From positions 28,395,501-28,459,500 of the forward strand of contig JAYKYS010000001.1 of NCBI GenBank assembly GCA_036924285.1: a stretch of DNA of 64,000 bases, in the 5' to 3' direction. The position numbers and the translations under genes are program-made. The stretch is from Asterella californica (taxonomy: Eukaryota; Streptophyta; Marchantiopsida; Marchantiales; Aytoniaceae). This document shows positions 1 through 9,377 of this stretch, piece by piece. The notes beneath the pieces are model-generated. The model saw only the letters and a list, made by a program, of their open reading frames with translations, did not search any database and had not been told where the DNA came from. Position 1 is the stretch's first letter. The number at the start of each line of letters is the position of its first letter.

Positions 1-360
1 ACCCCTGAGTGAGAGACAGACCCGACATGTTGCAGATTCGTGGATGACGATCGTGGAGGTTGAGAGATCGAGGGGTAGTTGATCGATAGGACCATGGAGG
101 GTTTACATTTTTGGTTCCGTTGCCAGGACCTCACTTGGAAAGATCATTGAAAATGTTTAGAGCTCAGTTCTATATTAGACAAAAGGATATTATGAGAAAG
201 CACATGAAGAGAATGTTGGGAGGAGAGAGAGCTAACGCGATGTTAACAACGCTAGAACATTTCGTGTATCCCGTAGTGATATATGAGGCATTCGAAGTCA
301 TTCTTTACATCTTGTTCACTTAGAAAGGGTTTGAGGAGAGTTGAAAGAGGGTACAACGAG
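1..360. other. Unassigned left edge of retroelement cluster
   Basis: Nothing here is recognised. A 70-codon open frame (111-323, +) has no known motif. The stretch runs straight into the duplicated leader of the retroelement cluster, so it is probably also mobile DNA, but no terminal repeat or target duplication is visible. Confidence 0.3.
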
Positions 361-829
361 AGTTCTAGAGAAAGGAGGAGAGAGAAGTTATTAGAGGAGA
401 GAAATTTGTGAGTTTAGAAATTCTGCTCTCTGGAAAATTTGTACAGTCGCTGTCAACTTTTTTGTGAATTTTATTTTCCTGAGAAACTTTCCAGTGTTTT
501 AGATTGGCTAATAACCTATCTAGGACAAAAGAAATCATAGGAAAAGGTGGTCTAGAGAAGGAGCAATGAATTTTCAAAGTTGAGGGGGTTTATTTGTGAG
601 AGTTGAAGAATTCTGTTCTCTGGAAAAAGTTTACAGTCAGTGTCAGATTTTCTGTGAATTTTATTTTCCTGAGAAATTTTCCAGTGTTTTAGATTGGCTG
701 ATAAGCTATCCAGGACAAAAGAAATCATGAGAAGATGAGGTCTGTGTGGTGCCCACAAATTACAGTATTCACGAATTTTTGAAATTTTTGAGATTAAAGA
801 CTTGTTTATATAACTGAAGAAGCGTTGTT
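361..829 (+). repeat. Tandemly duplicated retroelement leader
   Basis: A unit of about 185 bases occurs twice in a row (about 361-541 and 547-729). Both copies contain a TCTCTGGAAAA core, a GTGAATTTTATTTTCCTGAGA stretch and end in GGACAAAAGAAATCAT. The second copy also matches 6575-6675, just after the candidate LTR and before the gag-pol unit (shared AGTTTTCAAAGT, GAGGGGGTT and TTCTCTGGAAA). I therefore read it as the 5' untranslated leader of another copy of that retroelement. No LTR is seen directly upstream. Confidence 0.55.
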
Positions 830-839
830 ACTTAAGGTT

Positions 840-2745
840 ACGTCTTCCTTAACAGGAAGATGATCTTAAGAGCTGTTTGTAATAAGAAGTTGACTTCTTC
901 AGAAGACGACCGTCTTCGGAAGACCGTCTTCTCAGTTGCGTCTTCGGAAGATATGAAGACGGCGGAAGATGGAAAGATGGCGGAAGACACCTGTCTTCCG
1001 GAAGACAGCGATCACGAAGGCCTGACCACGAGTTTTCGGGTAAACAAGTAGGTGTACCTACTATAGCGCACCGAATAGGTAGGTAGGTCAGGAAGACACC
1101 AAGGACGAGAACCCCTAATCTGCGGGGAAGATGCGTGAGGAAGCACATTAGCCACCTTCCAACTTCCCGCAGCACAGTGCGCCTGAAGAAGATCGATTGA
1201 GAGAGTGAACTTCGAGCTAGCATTGAGAGAGAAATCGAGTAAGACATCGAGGTAGTAGAGAGTACGTTGGCAGCTAGGCGAAGGGTGAAATCGGATTGCG
1301 GGAGCACAAACAGCAGAAAGAGCGAAGACATTTCTGTGGAGCTTCCGAGAAGTTGACAGCGAAGAGTGACGAGTAGAAGCAGAGGTGGAATCGAGGTGTG
1401 GACCGAAATTGACAGCAGGCGCAGTCGTGTGGAGTCGCATTGGAAGCTAGGACAAGAGCCAGAAGCGCGCGGAGGTCGAAGGCAACTCGGGAGCCGAAGA
1501 AGACTGTAGAGGTTCTTTCCTCTGTTCTTTCCCCTTCCCACTTCTTCTCGCCATTGTCTGGTACTCCCCGCGCTTCCTTGATTGTGTGCAGGCAGCCTGA
1601 TCGATTACCCCACCCCCCATCTTTCCTATTGAAACATTGGGCGCGGAAGTGCTGCCCAATTTCTGTCAAGATATCTCCTTGCTTCTTCCCGAGCTCAATT
1701 CGAGCTTCCCTATCCCTAGTCTTCAAATTGGTGAACCCAACTATCAATTTCTCTACCCTACTACCTCTCTACCCCCGAAACTTGAAATAGAAGACGATTC
1801 GGAAGATGGGAACATCCTCGGAAGACGCTTCTTGAACTTGACTGTCTTCGGAAGTCGACTGAACACAATTCGTATCAAGAGTGGATTTGCTTTGCTTTTG
1901 TGTTTAGAGAGACTTGATACGAAGCCTGAGTGGTGTGGTGAGTTGTTGTGTTATTTCGAGAAGTTGGAACTCGAGAACTAGGCCTGTGCCTCCCGGTCTT
2001 CCAAGCTTCTCAACTCCACATCTTCCTAGAGAGACTAGAAGACTGAAAGGCTGGCAAAATGAGCGAGAAGACGTGAGGGTCCATTTCGGGTCTCTTCTGT
2101 CTGACCCATAGCAGCCGTTCCTTCTTCTTCCCGAACTTAGAAGAGAGTTGTGAGAAGTATTGCTGGCAGAATCCGGAGAGAATGGTCGAGGGTCATGTCT
2201 TCCCATCATGCAGCAAACTTCTTTTGAGTGCGTATGAGAGGTGAGAAGTCAGAAGAACAGAGTGCACATGTTTTGAGTCTGTTGTGAGGATAGACTGCGC
2301 GTAGGAAGACGAAGACAGATGAGACCAGTGAAGGGAAGTCTGACTTCGGGAGGTCTTCCGAGAACGACATTGAATCGGAAGCTGTCCCAAGTGTCTTCCC
2401 AGAGGTCACTGTCACCGCAGGAGCCCGCAACCATCTTCTGAACCTCTCTCATACTCTACTTCTCGCATATCTTGATCTTCTGATAGGAAGTAGGATGTAA
2501 TGCAAGGTGGGTTGTCTTCTTGGTAATCCATGCGAGGCCTTGCTTAGATAGGATTGTTTAGATATAGCTCGGAAGACGAGAGCTATTTAGGAAGCACTGT
2601 TAGAATCCCGGAAGACGGAGTAGCTGTCTTTTGGAAGACTAGTTTCGTCTTCTGAGAGTGGAAGCTAGACTGTGGGCACTCGGGAAGGACTGAGCCTTCA
2701 GCTCATAGTAGGTGCTTGTGGTTTAGTGCAACAGATCTTCCAAGT
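840..2745. repeat. GAAGAC/GTCTTC-saturated non-coding stretch
   Basis: No convincing coding frame. The hexamer GAAGAC and its complement recur at very high density (for example throughout 842-1012 and 2560-2660), often as facing pairs that could form short hairpins. The same word bias continues through the coding ORF downstream and the candidate LTR. It appears to be the region upstream of the 770-aa ORF in this retroelement family. Confidence 0.5.
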
Positions 2746-5058
2746 ATGTCGATGCATCCGCGAGGCCTGGTGTTACCAGCAACAGAATTGGCCGAGGCCA
2801 CTCCTTTCCTCAAGGAGTTGGGTCTCGACTTCTTCATGTGGGACTGGAACCTCGCAGATCAAGGGCTTCTAGAGGAGGTATGGGCCGCGTTACCACCGCG
2901 TAACCGTGTACCTGCGAAGGCAGGAGTTGCTCGGGGAAGACCATCTTCCTGGACAGAAGACTGGTGGCGTAAGGCGTTTCACAGGCCTGAGACCGAGAAC
3001 CGAGGATATTGGTACGAGAAGAAGATCTTGCCTAGGATTGTGAGTTCATGGCATGTACCTGAGAGTACCACTTGTCTTTTCGTGGAAGACAGGCAGGGGA
3101 GGAACGGTTGGAAGATAGAGTCTTACCGGGAGCCGAAGAAGCGACTTCTGGCGAAGTTGTTTCTGCATCTTTTCCCCAAGGGAAAAGCGCAGAAGACTAG
3201 GTACTTAGGAGATCAGGACGTGGAGTTCCTGGAATCAGTGTGGGATGACAGAGTGCCAATCTACTGGGGCGCGTACATCCACAACTATGTACAGACGGAG
3301 CTAGCATACTTGGGTACCCCGGCGGGAGGACATCTGACGCCCTTCTTCTGCTACTTGTATGTAGCCATGGGGGATCTTAGGGAAGATCAGCTGACAGTGT
3401 ATGGGCCAACGGAGCGACAGGAGGTGAAGGAGGAGACCTCGGAAGACGATGACCGAGAGGCAGCAGCAACGCCCCCTCCCACTCTGATGCCACAGCTGAG
3501 GCCCGGCTCCCACCAGAAGACGCTTCTAGTGAGGGAAGACGAGTCTAGTGGGTCGGAAGACACCACGCCAGTGAGGAAGATGGGCCACAGAAGTGTACCG
3601 AGGACACCCATCTCCCTCATCCATTCAGGATCGGAGTCGGACTCGGAGGAAGACTTGCTGAGTACCCGATCGGAGCAGAAGACAGCTTCTGTAACACCTG
3701 GGAGTCTTTCGAAGACTCCAGAAGACGAAGGATGGATGGGCACTCCTACTGCGATGCGAGGAAGCGCAAAGAGGAGAGCCGCTCCTGCCGCGAGGAGTCT
3801 TCCACCCCGGAAGATGAGAAGAGTAGCTTCTTCTCGTGCGCAGAAGATGAAGGCCGTAGTGGTGGAAGAGGCTCCCTTGCCTCTGGAAGACGAAGTCGAT
3901 ACCATCGAGCGAGTGGTGGGGATGAACTTGTCTTCTACAGGAAGACGACTGGAGGAGTTCAGTGCCTACTTCCAGAAGGAGATCCAGCCCGCTATGGAGT
4001 TGCTGGAAAGAAGAGCGAGGGCACAGGAGAAGCCCTTACAGCCTGGATTCGGCCTACGCACCTTGCTGCGACAGGAAGACAGCCAGCAGAAGACGGAGTC
4101 GCTGGAAGCTAGTCTCCGCACTACGGAGAAGCTTGCAGCCAGGTACAAGGCGGAAGCAGCCGCTTCTGCCAAGGAGTCGATACAACTTCGGAAGAGCAAC
4201 CAAGAGTTGCAGACGCGAGTACAGCAGCGTGATCAGGAAGTTCTCCGAGTACGGGAGAAGATCACTGCCCTTGCAGAAGAGCAGACCACTTGGAAGATGC
4301 AGCGAGAAGCCGCAGAAGCGCGAGCTGCAACAGAGAAGACGCAGAGGGAAGCAGCGGAGGCCCGTGCGCAGAAGATGCTAGCTCAGTCGGTAGAAGCGCT
4401 TCGGAAGAAGTTCAACTTCACCGCGGGTAAGAAGTTACTTACCTTAGCTAGGGAATGGGACAGCGAGTCCAAGACGAGGTTGGTGGAATGCAGAGATAGC
4501 ATGTTCAGGTACCTGGATAGACAGATAGAAGGAGTGAAGACACTTTATGGTCTTCCCTCACTTTTGACACCTGCAACCGCATCTTCCCAAGCCCCAGCAC
4601 CCTCGACTGGATCCGGGATGGAGAAGGAGGAGTTCGATCTCGCTGTACACTTGGTGGTGAGAGCGTTGGAAGACGAGAAGACTCCAGAAGACGCCCCGGA
4701 AGACATGATGTCTTCTGGAAGACAGGAAGACGAGCCGTCTTCCCAGGTATTCCGCGTGGAGGAAGCGACTTCCCCGGACCCCTATGAGATCGCCATGGTC
4801 CCTAGTACTGCATCTGTACCTCAGAAGACCGAAGATGCACCATTCGACTCGTCTTCCCAGAAGACCATTCCATCTTCCGAAGTCGAAGCCGAGGAAGACG
4901 CAGCCACAGAAATAGCAGGGCCAGCGAAGAGCGAGGAGAGGGAAGCTACCTCAGTGGTACCCAAGGTAAGTGCAGGGCTTCCCAGCCCATCAGAAGTCGA
5001 GGTAGTAGCTCCGGTAGGAGCAGATCATGTGGAGATTGCCACCGAGCAATCAGAATAG
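2746..5058 (+). CDS. Retroelement-associated coiled-coil protein, 770 aa
   Basis: An unbroken frame. The first ATG is at 2746, and the frame stays open upstream to a TTG at 2716. Three parts are visible. Residues 1-220 form a tryptophan-rich globular domain, remotely like the 'putative plant transposon protein' domains (tentative). Residues 225-390 are acidic and low-complexity, with repeated E-D, S-S and Q-K-T tracts that follow the GAAGAC word bias. Residues 400-600 are a long predicted coiled coil rich in Glu, Arg, Gln and Ala. A decayed second copy lies directly after the integrase of the gag-pol unit (12470-13760), which suggests this ORF sits 3' of pol in the intact element, the position where other retroelements carry env-like or accessory ORFs. 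No signal peptide or membrane segment is seen, so it is not an obvious envelope. Function unknown. Confidence 0.65.
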   Translation: MSMHPRGLVLPATELAEATPFLKELGLDFFMWDWNLADQGLLEEVWAALPPRNRVPAKAGVARGRPSSWTEDWWRKAFHRPETENRGYWYEKKILPRIVSSWHVPESTTCLFVEDRQGRNGWKIESYREPKKRLLAKLFLHLFPKGKAQKTRYLGDQDVEFLESVWDDRVPIYWGAYIHNYVQTELAYLGTPAGGHLTPFFCYLYVAMGDLREDQLTVYGPTERQEVKEETSEDDDREAAATPPPTLMPQLRPGSHQKTLLVREDESSGSEDTTPVRKMGHRSVPRTPISLIHSGSESDSEEDLLSTRSEQKTASVTPGSLSKTPEDEGWMGTPTAMRGSAKRRAAPAARSLPPRKMRRVASSRAQKMKAVVVEEAPLPLEDEVDTIERVVGMNLSSTGRRLEEFSAYFQKEIQPAMELLERRARAQEKPLQPGFGLRTLLRQEDSQQKTESLEASLRTTEKLAARYKAEAAASAKESIQLRKSNQELQTRVQQRDQEVLRVREKITALAEEQTTWKMQREAAEARAATEKTQREAAEARAQKMLAQSVEALRKKFNFTAGKKLLTLAREWDSESKTRLVECRDSMFRYLDRQIEGVKTLYGLPSLLTPATASSQAPAPSTGSGMEKEEFDLAVHLVVRALEDEKTPEDAPEDMMSSGRQEDEPSSQVFRVEEATSPDPYEIAMVPSTASVPQKTEDAPFDSSSQKTIPSSEVEAEEDAATEIAGPAKSEEREATSVVPKVSAGLPSPSEVEVVAPVGADHVEIATEQSE

Positions 5059-6568
5059 TTAGCAAACTTAATCGACACTTCCAGATTTAGTAGGATTGGA
5101 CATGCTATCTTAAGGGTGGCAGTTTTCCATGTAAAAATAGTTAGGACCCCATGTGGCAACATAGGTAGCGTAGGAGTAATACAGTGGAGGGCTAATTGGG
5201 AAGAGGGACCGCATGCATGTGAGGTGACAACCTCTTGTCAGCGCCTCTCTCTCTCTCCCTGGTGGTCGCCTCCCAAGGCAGATGGTTAAGTAGGATAGCA
5301 AGGTAGGAGAAAAGGTCTCTCTGAGAGCTCTGCCAGGTCTGTAGAATTCGGCAGTAACTGAACATACATACCGATTCTACAGGCAGGCAGGAGAGACACA
5401 TTAGAGCAGGGACAGTCTAGGAACAGGGAACGGCATCCTCGTGCAGACCTGCTGATTAGACTGGTGTGTCGAGGAGTAGACGCAGGAAGTAGAGGGAGTG
5501 AGCTTCCAAATGCCATTGTGACTTCTTCTCGGGGAATAGATTGTGGATTTGAGTGCAGACGCTTTGTCCATGTCTTCTGGATGGTGGGTTCACTGAATTC
5601 GCTCCCAATTGTGCATGGGAAGTGTTCTTCTTGAGTGGCGGTGAATGTCAACAGTTGTGGAGTGTAGCTTGACTCGTTCAATAGAGCACTTGGGATCTAC
5701 GTACGAACGGTCTTCCGGGTAAGGAATCCCAGAAGACAGAGCAGTCAGAGCAGCGAAGTGAAGAAGAAGGAAGCCTTCTTCCCGCAACAGAAGACGACAT
5801 CCTCGAGTAGAAGACGGTGCTACAGTACTCACGTTTGTTGTCTTCCTCCCCAAACTATTACAAGCAGGGATGGCTTGTTAGTCAGGATCCGGACTAGAAG
5901 CCTGTCGGAATCTTAATTGCCCTTTTTCATCCTGTTTTCTCTTGTTTGGATTTCTTCTTCTTCCCATCTTCTCTCATCTTCCGCATCTTCTTATCTTCTT
6001 CTAGTGAGCTTCCGATACTTCTATTGAGCTTCCGTGAAGGTGAATGTCGTTGTAGCGTTGCAGGAAGACAACTTCCGTAGGCAGAAGCCTGGGAAGGCTA
6101 CAGGGGCCATACACCCTGTGATTGATCCAACCCGTTGGAATGTGAGTGTGAGAATAAGGTGTAACGACTGTTACTAGTCGACTTCTACGAAGCCGGACAG
6201 CCTTCTGGAGGTGTGAGAAGACGAGTTGAACCCCCAAAAGACAAGAATCGCTTCGGGAAGACGGTATCGAGAAGACCGGAAGAAGCAACCTGGAAGCAGG
6301 AAGATCGTCTTCCCGAGCTTCTCTGTGCATAATTGTGTGATATTTTATTTGGTAGTTGTTTGTCTAGTTCAGGAGCACCATTTGGCGTGTCTGGAAGACG
6401 TGTTGTTTTGTGTGGTTTTGTGAGAAGACGGGATTTCTAGGCAAAACCCGTGTGTTTGTGTGTTTGAACAGATCTTAGAACTTAGAGCAGCGTTACTTGT
6501 GCAAATTCTCTGTGGGAACGATATCTTGTATACTAAATGGGCAAAAGGAGAAATCCTTCGTCACTACA
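5059..6568 (+). repeat. Candidate LTR (5' of gag-pol) with flanking 3' sequence
   Basis: This non-coding stretch is repeated at 13770-15323, and the match stops sharply at CACTACA (6568 and 15323). Beyond those points the copies differ completely: leader and gag here, another retroelement there. The two copies flank the gag-pol unit in direct orientation, as LTRs would, and end in CA. Shared landmarks include AGCAGGGATGGCTTGTTAG and ATTGAGCTTCCGTGAAGGTG. The 5' edge cannot be fixed because the repeat runs on into the upstream ORF, but it probably lies between 5060 and 5215. Confidence 0.55.
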
Positions 6569-6823
6569 GTCTGAAGAGGGAGAAAGAAGTTTTCAAAGTG
6601 GAGGGGGTTGACAACCATGAGGGAAGTGAAAATATACAAATTTCAGTTCTCTGGAAATTTGTACAGTCATCACCATCTCTTCTGATTAGAGAAGTTTCTG
6701 TTGAAACTTCATGATTTAGTAGCTTGGAGGTTGAGCTACTGGAGACCACAAAAATCTTGGAGAGATCTCTTACCAACTAAGAGATATACGTTTCGGCATA
6801 CAAGGAGGTCTTGAAGATACTTC
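6569..6823 (+). other. Leader between candidate LTR and first ORF
   Basis: Non-coding. Positions 6575-6675 match the duplicated leader at 361-729. I do not see a match to the common plant initiator-Met primer-binding sequence directly after the LTR end. Confidence 0.4.
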
Positions 6824-7141
6824 ATGGGGAATCCAATTCGAATGACGAGGTGGAAGAAGAGACGTTTAGGAGTTCGAACAGAGACGGAGAAGCCCAAGTT
6901 AAGTATAGATGAGTTACGAACCCGCATCTATAGCACTTGGGGTGCCCTCTGTACCCTATACGAAGAAGCTTCCGCGACCATTGGCACAGATTTGAAGAAA
7001 GCCGAGTTTAAAGCATCATTCACTGTGGAAGCCACGAATGCTCCTGGTGAAGTAGAGTTGGATCCTTACAAGAGTGAGTTCAAGATGTCTGTTGTGATTA
7101 GTACAAACGATGGTGAGGAGGATCATATCTTCGATAGATAA
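6824..7141 (+). CDS. Small ORF of unknown function in retroelement leader
   Basis: 105 codons from an ATG, after the leader and before gag. The product is basic at the N-terminus and acidic near the end. No motif is recognised. Its place between LTR and gag, followed by a zinc-knuckle ORF, suggests either an accessory protein or a displaced piece of gag. It could also be a chance frame. Confidence 0.35.
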   Translation: MGNPIRMTRWKKRRLGVRTETEKPKLSIDELRTRIYSTWGALCTLYEEASATIGTDLKKAEFKASFTVEATNAPGEVELDPYKSEFKMSVVISTNDGEEDHIFDR

Positions 7142-7279
7142 TTTTAGATTAGATTTTATTTCGTGTATAGCATGTATAATACACAATTTCCAATATAAAG
7201 CTCGGAAGAGTTAAGAAAGTGATGTAGAATTATTTTCCTCTATGATATTTTGTCCACTTAATGGTTGAGAAGGTGCAAC

Positions 7280-7756
7280 ATGAGTGGAAATTCAAAAGAT
7301 TGGAAAGTTAGACTTAGAAACCTTCCTCAAGGTTTAGATGTCATAGTAAGTGTCGGGGAAAGTTCGAGAGAGATTATCGTCGAGTTTGAAAATCCTAGTA
7401 CTAAACCTCAAGTAGAATCTCCGAGGAGAAGAGTAGAAACCGACTTGTGGTGTTATTTCTGTAGAGGGTTGGGACACAAAGTAGTGAATTGTCCAACTAG
7501 AATCAGAACCGAGAGAGCTAAAGGGAAGCGGGAGTTTACTGATTTAAGTCTTCGAGTGGGTCCATCGTCACCAGCGCCAATTCATCTTATAGGCAAAGAT
7601 CCTTGTCCAAGTTGTGGAGTGGGTGATCTATCAAGAGGACACAAGTGCGTCGATGTGGCCGCCCTACTTACGTCAGTAGTCGAGAAGTTGGACGAGACTC
7701 AAAGAGCTGAGACGGAGAAGTTGTCGACTTCAAAAAAGGATTCGGCTGAGTTGTGA
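7280..7756 (+). CDS. CCHC zinc-knuckle protein, gag-related
   Basis: 158 codons from the ATG at 7280. A CX2CX4HX4C zinc knuckle (CYFCRGLGHKVVNC) lies near residues 58-71, and a second Cys/His cluster (CPSCGVGDLSRGHKC) follows near residue 108. Knuckles of this kind bind single-stranded nucleic acid in retroelement nucleocapsids. It precedes the main gag ORF, which has its own knuckle, so this may be an accessory nucleic-acid-binding ORF or a gag fragment from a related element. Confidence 0.5.
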   Translation: MSGNSKDWKVRLRNLPQGLDVIVSVGESSREIIVEFENPSTKPQVESPRRRVETDLWCYFCRGLGHKVVNCPTRIRTERAKGKREFTDLSLRVGPSSPAPIHLIGKDPCPSCGVGDLSRGHKCVDVAALLTSVVEKLDETQRAETEKLSTSKKDSAEL

Positions 7757-7969
7757 TGGAGATCGTCATTCGGATGGTGGAGAAGACGGTGATGCGACTC
7801 AAGCTCATGATTACCTTGGGAGAAGAGATGGCACAAGAGGTGTTGTTACAACCATTTCCTTTCATTTTACATATGGTAGATTATTCGCGAATGAAATTGG
7901 TGATGTTCGTACTCTTTTAGCGAGTAGTTATTGCACAAAAATTAGAAGGGTAGAAAGAATAGTTACAAG

Positions 7970-9292
7970 ATGGGAAAGTTACCAGTGTTTCATGAGAAGG
8001 ACAATGAAGATGTAGAACCATTTGTACGAGACTTCAAAAGGGGTTGCATCGGAAACAACGTGAGAAGGAAGAAAGAATGGGTGTTGTTACTGCCAGAGTT
8101 TTTAGAAGATTTTGCTCTTACGTGGTATGAAGACCGAGTGAAGAGCCAGACACTTGGTGCAGTTGAGGACACATGGGAGACGTTGAGTAATGCACTCATC
8201 GAAGAATTTCTTCCAGAAGAGAGTTATGAGAAGCTCATGGTGGAGCTTACTCATTTGAAGCAACGAGACGACGAGAAAGTTTGGCAATATGCCGAAAGGG
8301 TGGATAAGTTGGAGCAACGGTTTCGGACGGTCCTACGGAAGAGAGGAGACAGTGTGGAATTAACAATGGCGGGGATTGGAGCAGTGTTGACCAAAAACTT
8401 GGTGGGAGGGTTGAGGACTTCAATTCGAACCCAAGTGAGGTACGAGAAGCCAGCAACCAAAGCGGAGGCCATCAAGATAGCGACAAATATGGAAGAGAGT
8501 TTGGATGAAGGAGATATCATCCAACCTCATCATGTTGCTCTGGTGTCAACTCCGACTCCTGGTGTAGTCACAACGATCGCACCTGCACCATCACAATTGG
8601 TGATTGCTTCAACGTCAGCTCCTACTCCAACGGTGGTGCCAAGACTGTTTGTCCCAACAACGATGTCTACTGCCACCTCTGATTTTCATGCCGAGCTGAA
8701 GAGCATCACCGATACTCTTGCGGATCTCAAGATAAACGTGGTGCAGTTACGAGAATGGAGGAACAAAGGTGGAGGAGGAAGTCAAAGAGGTTACGACAAC
8801 AATCCCAACCGAGGAAATCAAGGTAACTTTGGAGGCAACCAAGGTAACTTTGGAGGAATCACTTGTTGGACGTGTGGAGGTTCTCATTTCCAATGGAACT
8901 GTCCTAACAATGGAACAAGAGGTGCCGAAGCTGTCAGAATGAATGTGGGTGGAGGAAATCCATCACAAGGACGAGACAAGGGGGTGGCTACTATCGATGT
9001 CGTGCGAGATCCCATCTACGAGAAAGGAGAGAGTTCAAACTCTTCTCATGCACCGGTGGAGCTTTTAGCTCAAGAAAGGAAAAGAACTAGATTTTCTGAT
9101 GAACTGGTTTTCAGGAGGAGTCAGCAAGTAGAAGTACTCGTTCGAGTAATGTTTCGAGTACACCAAGGGAGCCAAGAAGGAAGCTGGGGATGGCGGATTT
9201 CACCATTTCATCTTCCCAAGCGGGATATGATGTGGTTGAAGATGTGGGTGCTCAGAAGCCAACATCACTGTTGGACAACTGATCGCACTTAA
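7970..9292 (+). CDS. gag: Gag polyprotein, Ty3/gypsy type
   Basis: Retrotransposon Gag, which forms the particle that packages element RNA. Residues 1-170 match the plant retrotransposon gag domain (F-x-R-x-F near the N-terminus, W-Y near residue 53, then F-x-x-x-F and L-x-x-L-x-Q patterns). A low-complexity Pro/Thr/Ala linker follows, then a Gly/Asn-rich tract with a GGNQGNF duplication and a CX2CX3HX4C knuckle (CWTCGGSHFQWNC) near residue 302. The first three-residue spacer is one short of canonical. The last 60 or so codons look out of frame: the sequence changes frame near 9105 and again near 9277 before the pol frame takes over. I see no slippery site there, so single-base losses are the simpler explanation. 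Confidence 0.75.
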   Translation: MGKLPVFHEKDNEDVEPFVRDFKRGCIGNNVRRKKEWVLLLPEFLEDFALTWYEDRVKSQTLGAVEDTWETLSNALIEEFLPEESYEKLMVELTHLKQRDDEKVWQYAERVDKLEQRFRTVLRKRGDSVELTMAGIGAVLTKNLVGGLRTSIRTQVRYEKPATKAEAIKIATNMEESLDEGDIIQPHHVALVSTPTPGVVTTIAPAPSQLVIASTSAPTPTVVPRLFVPTTMSTATSDFHAELKSITDTLADLKINVVQLREWRNKGGGGSQRGYDNNPNRGNQGNFGGNQGNFGGITCWTCGGSHFQWNCPNNGTRGAEAVRMNVGGGNPSQGRDKGVATIDVVRDPIYEKGESSNSSHAPVELLAQERKRTRFSDELVFRRSQQVEVLVRVMFRVHQGSQEGSWGWRISPFHLPKRDMMWLKMWVLRSQHHCWTTDRT

Positions 9293-9377
9293 TCCCAGCT
9301 TACGAAGAGAACTCAAAGGAGGACTGAGTTCTAAGAGAAGCAAGAAGAAGAAACCCAAGAGCAAGACATCAAAGTCT

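Noticed and set aside
849..1541. Minus-strand 230-codon frame
   Set aside because: It lies in the GAAGAC-rich stretch where the word bias suppresses stops on both strands. Composition is repetitive and no domain is seen.
3387..3905. Minus-strand frame opposite the coiled-coil ORF
   Set aside because: It is the shadow of the plus-strand gene, produced by its biased codon composition.
9100..9290. Programmed frameshifting between gag and pol of element B
   Set aside because: Two separate frame changes occur and neither has a slippery heptamer or stem. Simple base loss is more likely.
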